64,000 nt of DNA from Candidatus Kurthia intestinigallinarum (GCF_003991225.1 NZ_JTFC01000032.1:1-64000), one strand, 5' to 3'. Numbered from the stretch's first letter, positions 27,647 through 36,951 are shown. A program made the numbers and translations. Notes: generated by a model not told the origin, from the sequence alone.

Positions 27647-29221
27647 TTATTTTGAGACTACATTGCCAACTTGTACAAGCTGAATCGGTGTATCAAATTG
27701 TTCAACTGCTAATGGAATGGGAATCTGATCTTCCGGTTTGGCAAAAATCAGTGTGGCTTCCTCCATATAAACATTTTTTGCAATAATGGCGCCGTTAAAC
27801 ACCGTATTATTTTTTAAGGACACGGTCGCTTTAGGTGCTAAAATAAGTTGTTTTGTTTTATTGTCGACACCATTTAATGTTAAGCGTTTCGCACCTGTAA
27901 TAATATTGCCTTCAAATCCACCAGTTGCAGGTAATGTTACGTGAGCTGCGCGCACATACAATAACCCTGGTGATTTGAATGTATCATCAAATGTAATAGC
28001 TTCTTTGCCATCAAGATATGTTTCAATCGACGCTTTATCCGCTGCGGTGATTTCACCGTTTGTCATGCCGAAGTTTTTCGTATACAGCTTGAATGAACCA
28101 GCACCTTTAATTGTTAGCGTTGCACCGTTTTGAAGATTTACACGATCTGCGCGAACAACTTGGTCACTATCACCAATATCAATGACTGCATTAATACCGT
28201 CCACTGTTAGTTCGCGAATATGCACTTCTGATTCACTAAAACTAAATGGTTCAGTTGGTGTAAACATTTCTTGTGTCATGCTATTCATCGTTAACACGCC
28301 ATCTTTATAATAATATTTCTTCAGTAGCTCTAACTCAGCCTCGGTTTTCTTCACTTTACGAATCGTTCCATCCTCTTCTGTCACTTCATTGTATTGATCT
28401 GCTTCAGGAATTGGTAAGTATAAGTTTTCAGCTGGAATTGGGAGGGCATCAAATGCTTTTAAATCTTTTTTAGGGAATGATGGTAAATACGTTTTGAAAC
28501 TTTGTGCATTACGCATTTTCAGCGGGGAAGCATCTGTGTTCCCGTCGTTATAACATTCATCATAATAGCCACTGCCATTTTGTAAGTATTGGCAGCTCGC
28601 GCTATCCACCGCAATATCACTTGTTTTAGCTGTTGCTAAATTGCCGACCACTTTTGAGCCTTTTTGTACAACAATTTGATTTGTGGCATGTACGGCATAT
28701 TGATAATGATAACGATCTGTCGTTTTAGAAACCGGTACTTTTAATGATAATGTGTAGTCTTGTGTAACGGTTGCAGTTGTTTGTGCAATTTTACCTGTTG
28801 CCGTTAATGTGTAATGCTCGCCGTCTACATGACTTAAAATGGTTTCAGCTGTTGGTTGTTCACCACGAACCAAATCAAAATCAGTAGATGTGATGGGTTT
28901 ATTTACACGACTTGCTAATAATGCTTCTGCGCGTGCATAAAACATTTTATCGACTTCAAATCCTTTTTTATCTGTAGCGGATAAAGCGTCGTAGCGTGTC
29001 ATCGTTTCATCATAGGCTTGTTCAACGAGCTGTTGCAGCTCTGCACGCGTTGTTTTAAGCCCAGCCTCTGCAATATTTCGTGAAGCCGTATCGAGAGCTT
29101 CCATTTTTTTTGCTTGTTCTTTCGCATTGGATTGCTCAATAAATAAAAAGGCAATAGCACAAATAATAATGGCGGTTGCCGCTATAAGCAAAGCGAGAGA
29201 ACTTTTTTTCATATTCTTCAT
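27647..29221 (-). CDS. Membrane-anchored extracellular protein, PilX-like N-terminus
   Basis: The 524-residue product has one hydrophobic segment (residues 7-27) followed by a stretch with ASRNIAEAGLKTTRAELQQLVEQ. That layout resembles pilus accessory proteins of the PilX type, in which a conserved NxAEAG stretch follows the membrane anchor. The remainder is beta-rich with repeated valine/threonine strands (GATLTIKGAGSFKLYTKN, NGAIIAKNVYMEEATLIF) and no recognised domain; two cysteines close together (SCQYLQNGSGYYDECYN) could form a disulfide. AGAGGTGAC precedes ATG 29221. It follows the smaller anchored gene by 27 bp and is probably co-transcribed. The pilus connection is inferred from the N-terminus and the nearby pilN/pilO-like genes. 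Confidence 0.6.
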   Translation of the reverse strand: MKNMKKSSLALLIAATAIIICAIAFLFIEQSNAKEQAKKMEALDTASRNIAEAGLKTTRAELQQLVEQAYDETMTRYDALSATDKKGFEVDKMFYARAEALLASRVNKPITSTDFDLVRGEQPTAETILSHVDGEHYTLTATGKIAQTTATVTQDYTLSLKVPVSKTTDRYHYQYAVHATNQIVVQKGSKVVGNLATAKTSDIAVDSASCQYLQNGSGYYDECYNDGNTDASPLKMRNAQSFKTYLPSFPKKDLKAFDALPIPAENLYLPIPEADQYNEVTEEDGTIRKVKKTEAELELLKKYYYKDGVLTMNSMTQEMFTPTEPFSFSESEVHIRELTVDGINAVIDIGDSDQVVRADRVNLQNGATLTIKGAGSFKLYTKNFGMTNGEITAADKASIETYLDGKEAITFDDTFKSPGLLYVRAAHVTLPATGGFEGNIITGAKRLTLNGVDNKTKQLILAPKATVSLKNNTVFNGAIIAKNVYMEEATLIFAKPEDQIPIPLAVEQFDTPIQLVQVGNVVSK

Positions 29222-29248
29222 GTTCTTGTAGTCACCTCTTACCGCATA

Positions 29249-29689
29249 TTAATAACCGTTTTTCCAAGAAATCACGGTTTCAATCTTTGTTTTTTCAGTT
29301 AATTTTGTTAGATTTAATGTGTTACTTTGACCATCGTAAACCGTCATAATGGCGCGAGATAGCCCATCGTAATGACTCGGTTTTAATGTTACGGCATACG
29401 TGCGGTTCTTCGCGGCTTCAATGCGCGCCATTGTCACTTCATTATTAGCATAATCAAGGACACGCTCATAACCAAGTGCCTGCAATGCTTCTAATTGGTC
29501 GACCGCGTGATACTGTGTTGCTTTTTTGTTCATAGTTGTAAGCTCACGGTCAGCATCAGCCGTTGCATCAGCATAGCTAGCCACTTCTTTATCGTGTGCC
29601 GAAATCGTTTGATTATGATGGACAACAACGAATACAAAGACCAGTGCTAGTAGGATAGCCGCTAGTATTCTAGTCATTTTTCCTTCCAT
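29249..29689 (-). CDS. Small membrane-anchored protein, possible minor pilin-like
   Basis: The 146-residue product has a short basic start, one hydrophobic segment (residues 7-24) and an exported-looking remainder with a helical stretch (DADRELTTMNKKATQYHAV) and a beta-rich end. The layout fits a pseudopilin or other single-anchor protein, but there is no clear GFxxxE prepilin cleavage motif. Two starts are possible, ATG 29689 and ATG 29677. It is the first gene of a leftward pair with the PilX-like gene. No family recognised. Confidence 0.5.
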   Translation of the reverse strand: MEGKMTRILAAILLALVFVFVVVHHNQTISAHDKEVASYADATADADRELTTMNKKATQYHAVDQLEALQALGYERVLDYANNEVTMARIEAAKNRTYAVTLKPSHYDGLSRAIMTVYDGQSNTLNLTKLTEKTKIETVISWKNGY

Positions 29690-30032
29690 TTATGTACCCT
29701 TCTTTCTATTGCGAAAGTAGCCTGACGTTAACGCTTTAATGATAAGCGTTTTTAAAGCGTTAAACAACTTATTTTGTTATTTCTGAACCAACAAAACGAT
29801 TCTAAACTACTATGATAAGTGATTAAGGTAAAATTTGAAAAGGAAAAATTTATTTTTTTGTTGTGAGATAGTGTAGAAAGCAGTATTATCAAAGTTGGCA
29901 ATTATCTCGTGGAAACCTAAACGTAAACAGGAAAACATTTGAAAAACGGCTGTGTTATTTGTATTATTAACAAATGTAGTTAACGTATGTGTAACACGCC
30001 TGAGAAGAATATTGAAAAGGAAGGGATTCGTC
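29690..30032. other. Divergent intergenic region between the two halves of the pilus-like locus
   Basis: About 340 bases without a gene, very AT-rich. It must hold promoters for the leftward anchored-protein pair and the rightward pilN/pilO-like pair. The most distinct element is an 11-bp inverted repeat at 29728-29763. A TATGAT-like box lies near 29811. I could not pair it with a convincing -35. Confidence 0.5.
29728..29763. repeat. 11-bp inverted repeat in the divergent region
   Basis: TTAACGCTTTA (29728-29738) and TAAAGCGTTAA (29753-29763) are perfect reverse complements separated by 14 bases that include another AAGCGTT. It could be an operator or a structured 5' leader of the leftward gene. 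Confidence 0.6.
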
Positions 30033-30632
30033 ATGGCTCAAGAAGAAGCACAGCAAAGAGCTGAGAAGCCGAAAAAGAAAAATCCGGTACTCGGTCTGAG
30101 TATTTTTGTTGTAGTAGTCATCGCATTGTTCTTTGGTATCAATTATTTTTTAGTACATAATGATATTCAAGATGCCGAAAAACAAAGTCAAAAGCTTGCA
30201 ACAGAAATCGATCATGCATCAGAAAAAATTGAAGAAGAACAACGTAAATCAGAAGTTATCTTAAAAGAAGCAGCAGCATTTGCGAAAGAAGAAAAATTAT
30301 CATTAACACCAGTATTTACCGCTTTGCTAAAAGACGGTGGTAGCAGTGCAGCACTTACTGGTATCACATACGATGAAAAGGGTATGCAACTAAAAATGAA
30401 CTTTTCAACTTTACAAGATGCTACAAAATATCAAAAAACATTAGCACAAAACACAGATGTATTTACTGCTGTTGACATGGAAAAAGTAGCAGCTTATACA
30501 CCAGTAGCAGAAGATGATTTAGCATCAAAACCCGAAATTTCATCTACTGCACGCTATCAAGCAGTGTTTAATATCACGCTTAATAAAGAAAAGCTACAAC
30601 AAGCACAACAAAATAAGGAGGGGTCTAACTAA
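30033..30632 (+). CDS. PilN-like type IV pilus assembly protein
   Basis: The 199-residue product has a cytoplasmic charged start (AEKPKKKNP), one transmembrane helix (about 24-46), a long coiled coil (AEKQSQKLATEIDHASEKIEEEQ in outline) and a compact end. ALLKDGG...LTGITYDEKGMQLKMNFSTLQDATKYQKTL resembles the PilN ferredoxin-like domain. In type IV pilus systems PilN bridges cytoplasmic PilM to PilO. No pilM, pilB, pilC or pilT occurs in the window. AAGGAAGGG precedes ATG 30033. Its stop overlaps the next start (TAATG). Confidence 0.65.
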   Translation: MAQEEAQQRAEKPKKKNPVLGLSIFVVVVIALFFGINYFLVHNDIQDAEKQSQKLATEIDHASEKIEEEQRKSEVILKEAAAFAKEEKLSLTPVFTALLKDGGSSAALTGITYDEKGMQLKMNFSTLQDATKYQKTLAQNTDVFTAVDMEKVAAYTPVAEDDLASKPEISSTARYQAVFNITLNKEKLQQAQQNKEGSN

Positions 30633-31375
30633 TGGAAAATACAAAGACATCTAAACAACCCCTACTTTATGCACTTATCGTTATCGTAGCTGCTGTTATC
30701 GCATTGTCGTTATATTACTACATGTTAAAGCCACAAATGGATAAACGTGATGCAATAAATGAGAAGGTTGCTGTTCAAACAACCGAATTACAAACAGCTA
30801 AAACACAATTAGCAGATTTACAACAACCTATCAAACCATCTGATACAACAGAAGCAGGTAAAAAAATTCCGAATGGTGCCAATATGGATACATTAGTTGA
30901 TGATTTACAAGCTGCTGAATCAGCAAGTGCAACACAAATTACGAACTTTAACTTCAATGCCTATGATGCACAAAGTGAAGTAGCTAAACAAGCGCAAGTA
31001 ACAACAGCGCTAACAGAAGCAGAGGAAAAATCAGCTTATGCAGTGGAAGAAAAACCTGTATCTTCAGTTCCTGAGAGCACATTACCAAAATATACGAAAA
31101 TGATTACGATGCAATTAGCAGTTAGTGGCTACTCAGAATCAGATGTCCGCAATTTTATCGATCAACTTGAAAATGCAAACCGTGTTTATAATGTTGAAAA
31201 AGTAAAATTTGAAGCACCTGATACAGAAGATGCAACATCTGAAGATATTGTTGCAGCTAAAATTCAAGTAACAACATTTTATTATGAAGTGCCTGTTGAT
31301 GAAGCGGCACAAACAACAAATGAAGAACCGAAAGATGAAGCAACAGAAGATACAACAAAAGATACAACAAAATAA
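30632..31375 (+). CDS. PilO-like type IV pilus assembly protein
   Basis: The 247-residue product has one N-terminal transmembrane helix (about 10-31), a coiled coil (DAINEKVAVQTTELQTAKTQ region) and a C-terminal domain with SESDVRNFIDQLENANRVYNV, matching the PilO fold (xxxxVxxFLxxLExxxRixxV). The tail is low-complexity, rich in E, D, T and K. PilO forms a heterodimer with PilN in the pilus alignment complex. The one-base overlap with the pilN-like gene implies coupling. A terminator follows, so the pair stands alone. Confidence 0.65.
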   Translation: MENTKTSKQPLLYALIVIVAAVIALSLYYYMLKPQMDKRDAINEKVAVQTTELQTAKTQLADLQQPIKPSDTTEAGKKIPNGANMDTLVDDLQAAESASATQITNFNFNAYDAQSEVAKQAQVTTALTEAEEKSAYAVEEKPVSSVPESTLPKYTKMITMQLAVSGYSESDVRNFIDQLENANRVYNVEKVKFEAPDTEDATSEDIVAAKIQVTTFYYEVPVDEAAQTTNEEPKDEATEDTTKDTTK

Positions 31376-31383
31376 ATATCACC

Positions 31384-31418
31384 AAAAGGAATCATTCAAA
31401 TGGACGATTCCTTTTTTT
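31384..31418 (+). terminator. Intrinsic terminator of the pilN/pilO-like pair
   Basis: AAAAGGAATC (31384-31393) pairs perfectly with GATTCCTTTT (31406-31415), followed by more T. Confidence 0.9.
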
Positions 31419-31591
31419 ATGGAATTTTATAGAACAGCTGAACAACTTGTTTTTTTAGTAGATTTTTAAGAAATGTTTTGAAATCGCTGTCTTTATTGAC
31501 TGATGACGCACTTTTAAAAGCGATTGATTAGTATAAGGTTTTTTCATGACAGTCAATCTTTTCGTATGATAACGAAAAGGAGGCGTTAAAT

Positions 31592-32071
31592 ATGTTGTAC
31601 TTAATCAATCCCCAGCCATTTAGTGAAACCATATTACGTACACTAGCTTATCGATTTGAACCAGTATATGGACGCTATATTCGATTTTCGGATATTACAT
31701 TTGAGGATGCTTATACGAGAGCTGTGCATCAACTTGTACAGCTTGCACCAACAAGACAAAAAGGAGAGGTTGCTTTGTCGATTATTTCAGCGGTAGAGCA
31801 ATCCGTGAAATGTAATAAAATCACAGTTGCCTTGGCTATTTGGAGTGCAGAAATATTCAAAACTGTTGAATTAATATTCTATACACAAGAAGATTCAAAA
31901 AATATTACAAAATATATTCGTTATCGGAAACCTTTTTTATATAATATTGGTTATAATATATTAGGAGAATCAACGTCATTTATAATTGATGGAGTGCAGG
32001 ATATAAATGAAGTGTTAAAACATACGCAATATTACGTGAAGAACTTGCTTGATGTGGGGGTTACGCAATGA
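31592..32071 (+). CDS. Hypothetical protein upstream of radC
   Basis: The 159-residue product has no signal peptide and no motif I recognise. It has a basic middle (PTRQKGE), a hydrophobic stretch (ITVALAIWSAEIFKTVELIFY) too polar at its ends for a sure membrane helix, and a tyrosine-rich C-terminus. AAAAGGAGG seven to eight bases before ATG 31592 is a strong ribosome site, and its stop overlaps radC by four bases (ATGA), so it is co-translated with radC. In B. subtilis maf occupies this place; this protein shows no Maf motifs. Confidence 0.7.
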   Translation: MLYLINPQPFSETILRTLAYRFEPVYGRYIRFSDITFEDAYTRAVHQLVQLAPTRQKGEVALSIISAVEQSVKCNKITVALAIWSAEIFKTVELIFYTQEDSKNITKYIRYRKPFLYNIGYNILGESTSFIIDGVQDINEVLKHTQYYVKNLLDVGVTQ

Positions 32072-32742
32072 TGATTCGTGATGCTCATGCAATCGATCGT
32101 CCGCGCGAACGGCTACGTCAAAATGGCGCGCAACAGCTTACAAATCAAGAGCTGTTAGCGATTATTTTTCGCGTAGGTATTAAAAATCTTTCGGTAACTC
32201 AGCTTGCGGCCAATGTGTTGACACATTTTGAACATCTTCATGATATAAAAGAGGCAACAATTGAAGAATTAATTGAAATCAATGGTATTGGAGAAGTAAA
32301 AGCAATCGAACTTTTAGCGGCGATTGAACTGGGAAGACGCGTTTCGGCAAAGCAAGTACAGAATCGCTGGACGATTCGTACACCCGATGATGCGGCCACA
32401 CTTTTAATGTCCGATATGACGAATTTAAAGCAGGAACACTTTGTGGTGCTTTATTTAAACGTTAAAAATCAGGTGATTCATAAACAAACAATTTTTATGG
32501 GCAGCTTAAATGCGAGTATTGTCCATCCACGTGAAATTTTTCGTGAAGCAGTGAAACGTTCCGCAGCATCAATTATTTGTGCGCACAATCATCCATCAGG
32601 AAACCCAGCTCCTAGCTCCGAAGACATCGACGTTACCAAAAGGATTCAGCATGCCGGCGAAGTGTTAGGAATTGAGCTTTTAGACCACGTGATTATAGGT
32701 GATCATCAATTTATTAGCTTAAAAGAGAAAGGTTTTATGTAA
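32068..32742 (+). CDS. radC: RadC/JAMM-domain protein
   Basis: The 224-residue protein has an N-terminal helix-hairpin-helix (IEINGIGEVKAIELLAAIELGRR) and a C-terminal JAB/MPN-type metal domain. Its metal ligands are in HNHPSGNPAPSSED (H173, H175, D186), with the upstream glutamate likely in the GSLNASIVHPREIF region. RadC was named for radiation sensitivity, but the role in repair is doubtful and the enzyme activity is unknown. It overlaps the preceding hypothetical gene and precedes mreB as in Bacillus. Confidence 0.95.
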   Translation: MMIRDAHAIDRPRERLRQNGAQQLTNQELLAIIFRVGIKNLSVTQLAANVLTHFEHLHDIKEATIEELIEINGIGEVKAIELLAAIELGRRVSAKQVQNRWTIRTPDDAATLLMSDMTNLKQEHFVVLYLNVKNQVIHKQTIFMGSLNASIVHPREIFREAVKRSAASIICAHNHPSGNPAPSSEDIDVTKRIQHAGEVLGIELLDHVIIGDHQFISLKEKGFM

Positions 32743-32837
32743 AGACTGTAATTTTTCAGCATTTTTCGTTATAATGAAACGTATGATTTTAAGATAGCTA
32801 GTTAAAAGTAACAGCTTTAGAGAAAGGAAGAACAAAA

Positions 32838-33857
32838 GTGTTTGGATTAGGTGGAAAAGATGTCGGTATTGACCTCGGCACAGCGAATACATTGGTATTT
32901 ATTAAAGGAAAAGGGATCGTTTTACGCGAACCATCAGTAGTAGCAAAGAATACACAAACAGGTGAAATCGTAGCAGTTGGTAACGATGCAAAAAATATGA
33001 TTGGTCGTACACCAGGATCAATCGTAGCAATTCGCCCAATGAAAGATGGCGTTATTGCAGATTTTGAAATTACAACAACAATGATTAGTTATTATTTAAA
33101 AGAGGCAATGAAAGCTTCAGGTAGTAACTTCAAAAAACCAAATGTAATGATTTGTGTACCTTATGGAATTACATCAGTTGAACAACGTGCGGTTATCGAT
33201 GCAGCTCGTCAAGCGGGTGCAAAAGATGCATTCACAATCGAAGAGCCATTTGCAGCGTCAATTGGTGCGAACTTACCCGTTTGGGAACCTACTGGCTCAA
33301 TGGTAGTTGATATCGGTGGTGGTACGACAGAAGTAGCTGTTATTTCATTAGGTGGTATCGTAACAAGTGAATCTGTGCGTGTTGCTGGTGACGCAATGGA
33401 CCAAGCAATCGTTGCATACATTCGCAAACAATATAACTTAACAATTGGTGAACGTACTTCTGAAGCTATCAAAATGGAAATCGGTTCTGCATCTTCAGAA
33501 GGTATGCCAGAAGAAAAAATGGATATCCGTGGTCGCGATTTAGTGACAGGTCTTCCAAAAACAATCGAAATTTCTTCAATTGAAATCGTTGATGCATTAC
33601 GTGAATCAATTTTAGCAATTATTGATGGCGTTAAGAAAACATTAGAACAAACTCCACCAGAATTATCTGCTGACGTTATGGAACGTGGTATCGTCTTAAC
33701 AGGCGGTGGCGCACTTCTTAAAAACTTAGATAAAGTCATTAGTGACGAAACAAACATGCCAGTATTTATCGCAGAAGATCCTTTAGATTGTGTAGCAACA
33801 GGTACAGGTATGGCATTAGAGCATATTGACTTAATGAAGCGTCATCAAACGAAATAA
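32838..33857 (+). CDS. mreB: Rod-shape determining protein MreB
   Basis: The 339-residue actin homologue forms membrane-bound filaments that direct lateral wall synthesis. Nucleotide-binding motifs are DLGTANT (phosphate 1), [12 protein letters not shown] (phosphate 2) and the adenosine segment [11 protein letters not shown]. The GTG start at 32838 follows GAAAGGAAG; TATAAT at 32770-32775 may be the promoter. It heads mreB-mreC-mreD-minC-minD. Confidence 0.97.
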   Translation: MFGLGGKDVGIDLGTANTLVFIKGKGIVLREPSVVAKNTQTGEIVAVGNDAKNMIGRTPGSIVAIRPMKDGVIADFEITTTMISYYLKEAMKASGSNFKKPNVMICVPYGITSVEQRAVIDAARQAGAKDAFTIEEPFAASIGANLPVWEPTGSMVVDIGGGTTEVAVISLGGIVTSESVRVAGDAMDQAIVAYIRKQYNLTIGERTSEAIKMEIGSASSEGMPEEKMDIRGRDLVTGLPKTIEISSIEIVDALRESILAIIDGVKKTLEQTPPELSADVMERGIVLTGGGALLKNLDKVISDETNMPVFIAEDPLDCVATGTGMALEHIDLMKRHQTK

Positions 33858-33870
33858 GGAGGTTTAAGTA

Positions 33871-34788
33871 ATGCCACAATTTTTAAACAGAAAAAAAGTT
33901 ATTTTTCTAATAATTGGTGTAATCTTACTCGTGGCATTAATCGGCTTATCCTTACGCGATCGACAAAACGCATCGCTACCTGAAAAAATCGTAAAAGATA
34001 CTGTTGGCTTTGCGCAATCAATTGTTGCAAAGCCAACTAATTATGTTACAGGATTTATTAAAGATATCGATGCGATGATTAACACTTATGAAGAAAATAA
34101 ACGTTTAAAATCGCGCTTGGAAGAATTCGGCTCATTACAAGCAGAGGTGAAAGAATTAAATGTTGAAAACAAGCGATTACAAAAGCTTGCTGGTAAACAA
34201 ACGAGCCTCCGCAAATATGATCCAATTCAAGCAAATGTTATTGCTCGTAATCCGGACCAATGGGAAGAAAAATTGATTTTAAACCAAGGTTCTACGGATG
34301 GTGTTAAAGTAAACATGGCCGTTATTACTTCCCAAGGTTTAATTGGTAAAGTTGTTCAAACAACACCACAAACATCAGAAGTTGAGTTATTGTCTACAAG
34401 CAATACGAATTATCGTGTTTCAGCAACGATTGCAAATAAGAAAAAAGAAACAAATGGTTTAATTGAAGGCTATGATCGTAAGCGTGGCGAACTTATTTTA
34501 AAACGTGTTGATTCAGAGCTTTCAGTGAAAAAAGGCGATAAAGTCACAACATCTGGACTTGGTGGCATTTTCCCTAAAGGTGTTTTAATTGGGGAAGTAA
34601 CAAAAGTAACAACAGATGACTTTGGCTTAACGAAATTAGCCTATGTTAAACCAGCTGCAGACTTCTCAATGATTGATCATGTTGTTATTGCGAAACGTGC
34701 TACAACTACTGTTGATGGTGTCGATGGTAACAATACAAACAAAGCAGAAGATGCAACAATAGATAATACAGCAGGAGCTGGGAACTAA
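33871..34788 (+). CDS. mreC: Rod-shape determining protein MreC
   Basis: The 305-residue protein has one transmembrane helix (about 9-27), a coiled coil (YEENKRLKSRLEEFGSLQ region) and an extracellular beta-barrel domain (VIARNPDQWEEKLILNQGS onward). It links MreB to the wall-synthesis enzymes. The C-terminal tail after about residue 275 is low complexity (TTTVDGVDGNNTNKAED). It lies 13 bp behind mreB behind AAGGAGG and overlaps mreD by one base. Confidence 0.95.
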   Translation: MPQFLNRKKVIFLIIGVILLVALIGLSLRDRQNASLPEKIVKDTVGFAQSIVAKPTNYVTGFIKDIDAMINTYEENKRLKSRLEEFGSLQAEVKELNVENKRLQKLAGKQTSLRKYDPIQANVIARNPDQWEEKLILNQGSTDGVKVNMAVITSQGLIGKVVQTTPQTSEVELLSTSNTNYRVSATIANKKKETNGLIEGYDRKRGELILKRVDSELSVKKGDKVTTSGLGGIFPKGVLIGEVTKVTTDDFGLTKLAYVKPAADFSMIDHVVIAKRATTTVDGVDGNNTNKAEDATIDNTAGAGN

Positions 34789-35315
34789 TGGTACGTTATC
34801 TCATTCCGGCTGTCGTTATCGTGCTTTTCTTTGCTGAAACCGAGTTTTCTCTATTTTCACCAATTGAGTGGCAAGGTCATTTGATTTATTTAGTGCCACG
34901 TTTTCTAATTTTGTTTTTAATTTTTATGGCTATTTATTATGACCGTAAAAAAGCGATGATTTACGGGCTCATTTTTGGTCTGATTAATGATATTGTTTAT
35001 ATCGATATCATAGGTCTTTATACGTTTTTATATCCATTTATTTGTTTTATTGCTGGTTCTACAGTAAAATATATACATCAACATCTAGTCGTGACAACAA
35101 CCTTGTCATTGGTGTTAATTGCGATTATAGAAGTAGCGCTGTATCAATTCTTTGCATTGATTGGCTTTACAGATATATCATTTGCACAGTTTTTAAATAC
35201 GCGTCTAATCCCAACGATGATTGCGAATGTAATCTTCCTTGCCTTATTAGGTGGCGGCTTTAAATATTTACTAGAATATCGTTCTTATCAGCGAGCAAAT
35301 CGCTCCATTTTATAA
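34788..35315 (+). CDS. mreD: Rod-shape determining protein MreD
   Basis: The 175-residue integral membrane protein has about five hydrophobic segments, typical of MreD, and an ERxF-like arrangement is absent as usual for Firmicutes. It works with MreC in the elongation complex. Its ATG overlaps the last base of the mreC stop, showing translational coupling. Identification rests on membrane topology, size and operon position. Confidence 0.92.
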   Translation: MVRYLIPAVVIVLFFAETEFSLFSPIEWQGHLIYLVPRFLILFLIFMAIYYDRKKAMIYGLIFGLINDIVYIDIIGLYTFLYPFICFIAGSTVKYIHQHLVVTTTLSLVLIAIIEVALYQFFALIGFTDISFAQFLNTRLIPTMIANVIFLALLGGGFKYLLEYRSYQRANRSIL

Positions 35316-35340
35316 ATTATAAAATAAGAGGTGTATAAGT

Positions 35341-36018
35341 TTGGCAACAAAGCAACTAGTAACAATGAAGGGGACTAAAGAAGGCCTAGTGCTGAAACTG
35401 GATGACCAATGCGGATTTGCAGATTTACTAGATGCTTTACAGTCAACGAAAGTAGTAACGCAGCATGACGATGATGAACATTTAGATGTACAGATTCATC
35501 TAGGAAACCGCTATTGTACACATGAAAAACTCAAACAGTTATTGCAAGCTGTAGAAGAAACCCAGCATGTGACTGTTTCCAAAATCAAGAGTGATGTTTT
35601 AACTGTTGAAGAAAGCAATCAGCGAGTGTTAAAGCATCAATCTTCTACATATATTGGTATCGTGCGCTCCGGCCAAGTATTGAAGATTGAAGGAGATGTC
35701 GTTGTTATTGGCGACGTTAATCCGAACGGGCGCGTGGAAGCAACAGGTAGTATATTCGTACTAGGACGTGTGAAGGGCATTGTACATGCAGGTAAGGGTG
35801 GCAATCGCGAAGCAGTGATTGTTGCTTCTTGGCTCGAAGCAACGCATTTAATGGTCGATGATGTCATTGAAATTATGACGAATGAAACGACGATTTTATC
35901 GGAGCAACCAGAAATGGAATGTGCTTATTTACATGACAATGGACATATTGTCATTGATCGTCTACAAAATTTACGTAATATAAGACCGAATTTGGCAACG
36001 TTTAAAGGAGGAAGCTAA
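35341..36018 (+). CDS. minC: Septum site-determining protein MinC
   Basis: The 225-residue FtsZ inhibitor has an N-terminal domain (1-100) and a C-terminal beta-helix (IGIVRSGQVLKIEGDVVVIG, then GDVNPNGRVEATGSIFVLGR, then GIVHAG) that binds MinD. It blocks Z-ring formation away from midcell. The TTG start at 35341 follows AAGAGGTG. minD begins one base after its stop. Confidence 0.95.
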   Translation: MATKQLVTMKGTKEGLVLKLDDQCGFADLLDALQSTKVVTQHDDDEHLDVQIHLGNRYCTHEKLKQLLQAVEETQHVTVSKIKSDVLTVEESNQRVLKHQSSTYIGIVRSGQVLKIEGDVVVIGDVNPNGRVEATGSIFVLGRVKGIVHAGKGGNREAVIVASWLEATHLMVDDVIEIMTNETTILSEQPEMECAYLHDNGHIVIDRLQNLRNIRPNLATFKGGS

Positions 36019-36019
36019 T

Positions 36020-36820
36020 GTGGGGGAAGCTATTGTAATTACTTCTGGTAAAGGAGGCGTTGGTAAAACAACAACCTCTGCAAATTTAGGTACTGCATTG
36101 GCGCTTCAAGGGAAAAAAGTTTGCCTAGTCGATACAGATATTGGTTTACGAAACCTAGATGTTATTTTAGGTTTAGAAAACCGTATTATTTATGACTTAG
36201 TGGATGTTGTTGAAGGTCGTTGTAAAGTTCACCAGGCACTTGTGAAAGACAAACGCTTTGATGAATTATTATTCCTATTACCAGCAGCTCAAACTTCCGA
36301 TAAAACATCTGTGACACCGCAACAAATGAAAGAACTTATCGATGGTTTGAAACAAGAATTTGATTTTGTTTTAATCGATTGCCCAGCCGGCATTGAACAA
36401 GGCTATAAAAATGCTGTAGCAGGTGCTGACAAAGCGATTGTTGTGACAACACCAGAGATTTCTGCGGTTCGCGATGCTGACCGTATCATTGGTTTATTAG
36501 AACAAGAACCGAATGTTGAAGCACCGAAGTTAATTATTAACCGTATTCGTCCAGAGATGATGGAACGTGGTGAAACACTTGATGTGAATGAGATTACGAC
36601 ACATCTATCAATTGAATTGATTGGGATTATCCCAGATGATGAGCATGTTATTGCTTCATCAAACAAAGGGGAGCCAATTGTAATGGATCCTTCAAGTGGC
36701 GCTTCAAAAGCGTATCGTAATATTGTCCGTCGCGTTTTAGGTGAATCTGTGCCACTTATGACATTAGATAAACAAAAACCGGGATTCTTTGCGAAACTAA
36801 AATCAATGTTCAAAAAATAA
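36020..36820 (+). CDS. minD: Septum site-determining protein MinD, ATPase
   Basis: The 266-residue ParA/MinD-type ATPase recruits MinC to the membrane. The deviant Walker A is KGGVGKTT (residues 11-18), with the signature lysine at K11. Walker B lies in FDFVLIDCPAG. The C-terminal amphipathic membrane anchor is PGFFAKLKSMFKK. GTG 36020 follows GGAGGAAG. In Bacillus spoIVFA and spoIVFB come next; here a terminator and the rplU promoter follow directly. Confidence 0.97.
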   Translation: MGEAIVITSGKGGVGKTTTSANLGTALALQGKKVCLVDTDIGLRNLDVILGLENRIIYDLVDVVEGRCKVHQALVKDKRFDELLFLLPAAQTSDKTSVTPQQMKELIDGLKQEFDFVLIDCPAGIEQGYKNAVAGADKAIVVTTPEISAVRDADRIIGLLEQEPNVEAPKLIINRIRPEMMERGETLDVNEITTHLSIELIGIIPDDEHVIASSNKGEPIVMDPSSGASKAYRNIVRRVLGESVPLMTLDKQKPGFFAKLKSMFKK

Positions 36821-36837
36821 TGATATATGATTAAGAG

Positions 36838-36866
36838 AGGATCACTTTTATAGGCGATCCTTTTTC
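36838..36866 (+). terminator. Intrinsic terminator of mreBCD-minCD
   Basis: AGGATC (36838-36843) pairs with GATCCT (36856-36861), followed by a T run. Confidence 0.8.
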
Positions 36867-36916
36867 TGTTTAAATTGTTTGAATGTTATGTGACCAAAGT
36901 TATTTTGTAATTATTC

Positions 36917-36945
36917 TTGACGCAAATATAGTGGTGTGGTATGAT
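36917..36945 (+). promoter_or_regulatory. SigA-type promoter of rplU-prp-rpmA
   Basis: TTGACG (36917-36922) and TATGAT (36940-36945) are 17 bases apart, with a TG extended -10 element at 36937-36938. Confidence 0.9.
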
Positions 36946-36951
36946 TTGTAA

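Noticed and set aside
29780-29870. AAAA-N5-TTTT patterns resembling ComK boxes upstream of the pilN-like gene
   Set aside because: The stretch is so AT-rich that such patterns are expected, and I could not find two correctly spaced AT boxes.
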